In this document: positions 63,576 to 64,000 of the stretch, piece after piece
How the letters are laid out: each line of letters begins with the position of its first letter
Position numbering within the stretch: the first letter of the stretch is position 1
NCBI GenBank assembly: GCA_036381255.1
Contig: DASVDG010000135.1
Span: 7,199 to 71,198, forward strand
Length of the DNA: 64,000 bases
Direction: 5' to 3'
Source of the DNA: CALBZE01 sp036381255
GTDB taxonomy: Bacteria; Gemmatimonadota; Gemmatimonadetes; Longimicrobiales; RSA9
Notes under the pieces: model-generated
What the model was told of the DNA's origin: nothing
What the model saw: only the letters and a program-made list of their open reading frames with translations
Database searches by the model: none
Position numbers and translations under genes: made by a program

Positions 63576-64000
63576 ATGAACGATCACCGGATTCACCGCC
63601 CGCGCGCACGGCGACTGCTGTCGTATCTCCTGCCGGGCGTGCTCCTCATGGCCGAGAGCGTCGCCGCGCAGTCGGCAGGCGCCATGCTGTACACGTACCG
63701 TCCGCACCCGGGGGAGCGGGCCAGCTTCGACGAAGGGTACCGTATGCACCTGGAGTGGCATCGGACGCATGGGGATTCACTCCCGTGGTACGGCTGGGAC
63801 GTGCTGGCCGGCCGGAGGAAGGGTCAGTTCGTGGACGGGACGTTCGGCATCGCGTTCGCGGCGCTGGACCGGCGGGTCGACCCGTCGGGCGATGCGGCGC
63901 ATGCCGCGCTGGCGTTCGCGGACCACGCGGAGGCGACGGGCCAGTGGGCGTTGCGGCTGCGGCCGGAACTGAGCACCGCCCGTCCGCTGGAGGCGCGGAG
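63576..64000 (+). CDS. Secreted protein of unknown function (cut by window edge)
   Basis: At least 141 aa; continues beyond 64000. Signal peptide (RRLLSYLLPGVLLMAESVAAQ) then AGAMLYTYRPHPGERASFDEGYRMHLEWHRTHGDSL as shorter pieces, aromatic and His-rich, then WYGWDVLAGRRKGQFVDGTFG and FADHAEATGQWALRLRPEL. I do not recognise the family. GGAG lies 6 nt before the ATG at 63576. Divergent from the LysR gene, so it is likely regulated by it. Confidence 0.75.
   Translation, partial: MNDHRIHRPRARRLLSYLLPGVLLMAESVAAQSAGAMLYTYRPHPGERASFDEGYRMHLEWHRTHGDSLPWYGWDVLAGRRKGQFVDGTFGIAFAALDRRVDPSGDAAHAALAFADHAEATGQWALRLRPELSTARPLEAR

Noticed and set aside
1..64000. CRISPR arrays, tRNA or rRNA genes, transposases, integrases, attachment sites
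   Set aside because: None seen: no regularly spaced repeats other than those listed, no RNA-gene signatures and no mobile-element proteins.

Overview
The window is very GC-rich (roughly 70% or more by eye), gene-dense bacterial chromosome with many ATGA/GTGA start-stop overlaps. The mix points to an aerobic, diderm bacterium, most likely Gemmatimonadota. That placement is an inference: I ran no homology search. The supporting content is an aa3-type oxidase next to c-type cytochromes and a divergent bd-like oxidase, a PorX-type response regulator with a PglZ domain, an OMP_b-brl_3-type TonB-dependent receptor, lipid A/core-type glycosyltransferases and several lipoproteins. I see no rRNA, tRNA, CRISPR array, intact IS element or prophage.

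1-11.8 kb (minus strand) reads as one long respiratory operon. It starts from a near-consensus promoter at about 11.79 kb with a leader of about 360 nt. The order is a universal-stress protein carrying two PCP_red-like domains, a radical SAM/SPASM protein with the same domain, a bd-like oxidase subunit I lacking the GRQPW motif, three c-type cytochrome proteins (two, one and two hemes), a cupredoxin-like lipoprotein, and cytochrome c oxidase subunits II and I (subunit I cut by the window edge). 12-19.1 kb (minus) holds a NAD-linked, Mo/W formate dehydrogenase (fused NuoE-NuoF-type beta subunit plus alpha subunit), a small ferredoxin, an Mrp/NBP35 ATPase, a zinc-ribbon protein with a fourth PCP_red-like domain and a small membrane protein. 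Four copies of this little domain across three genes that otherwise concern electron carriers, heme or Fe-S proteins are the most unusual feature of the window.

19.2-24.4 kb (minus) has a tiny lipoprotein, folE, a Rieske/FAD ferredoxin reductase, and a DUF4142-cupredoxin-cytochrome c unit bounded by perfect hairpins. Divergent to it is a SufR-like Fe-S regulator. 25.4-32.3 kb carries an M1 peptidase lipoprotein, an M23 lipoprotein, a CpsB-type PHP phosphatase, a GlpD-type dehydrogenase, a TonB-like protein and a hypothetical protein. 32.4-37.9 kb has a large PAS/GAF histidine kinase and PorX flanking one GT9 enzyme.

38-53.4 kb (plus) is an envelope-polysaccharide operon: four GT4, three further GT9 and one GT2 glycosyltransferases, an MsbA-like exporter, a methyltransferase, an isoprenylcysteine-methyltransferase-like membrane protein, an LpxL/HtrB-like acyltransferase, a DUF3108 protein and a deoxyhypusine-synthase-like protein. 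53.4-64 kb is looser and partly decayed. It contains a VOC fragment, an Uma2 gene behind an 8-bp tandem repeat, a TonB-dependent receptor, a LysR fragment, DUF1264, EEP nuclease-fold and Omp85-like genes, another VOC protein, an intact LysR regulator and a divergent secreted protein cut by the edge. A 92-bp repeat with inverted ends occurs twice (28.1 and 53.5 kb), each time between convergent genes.
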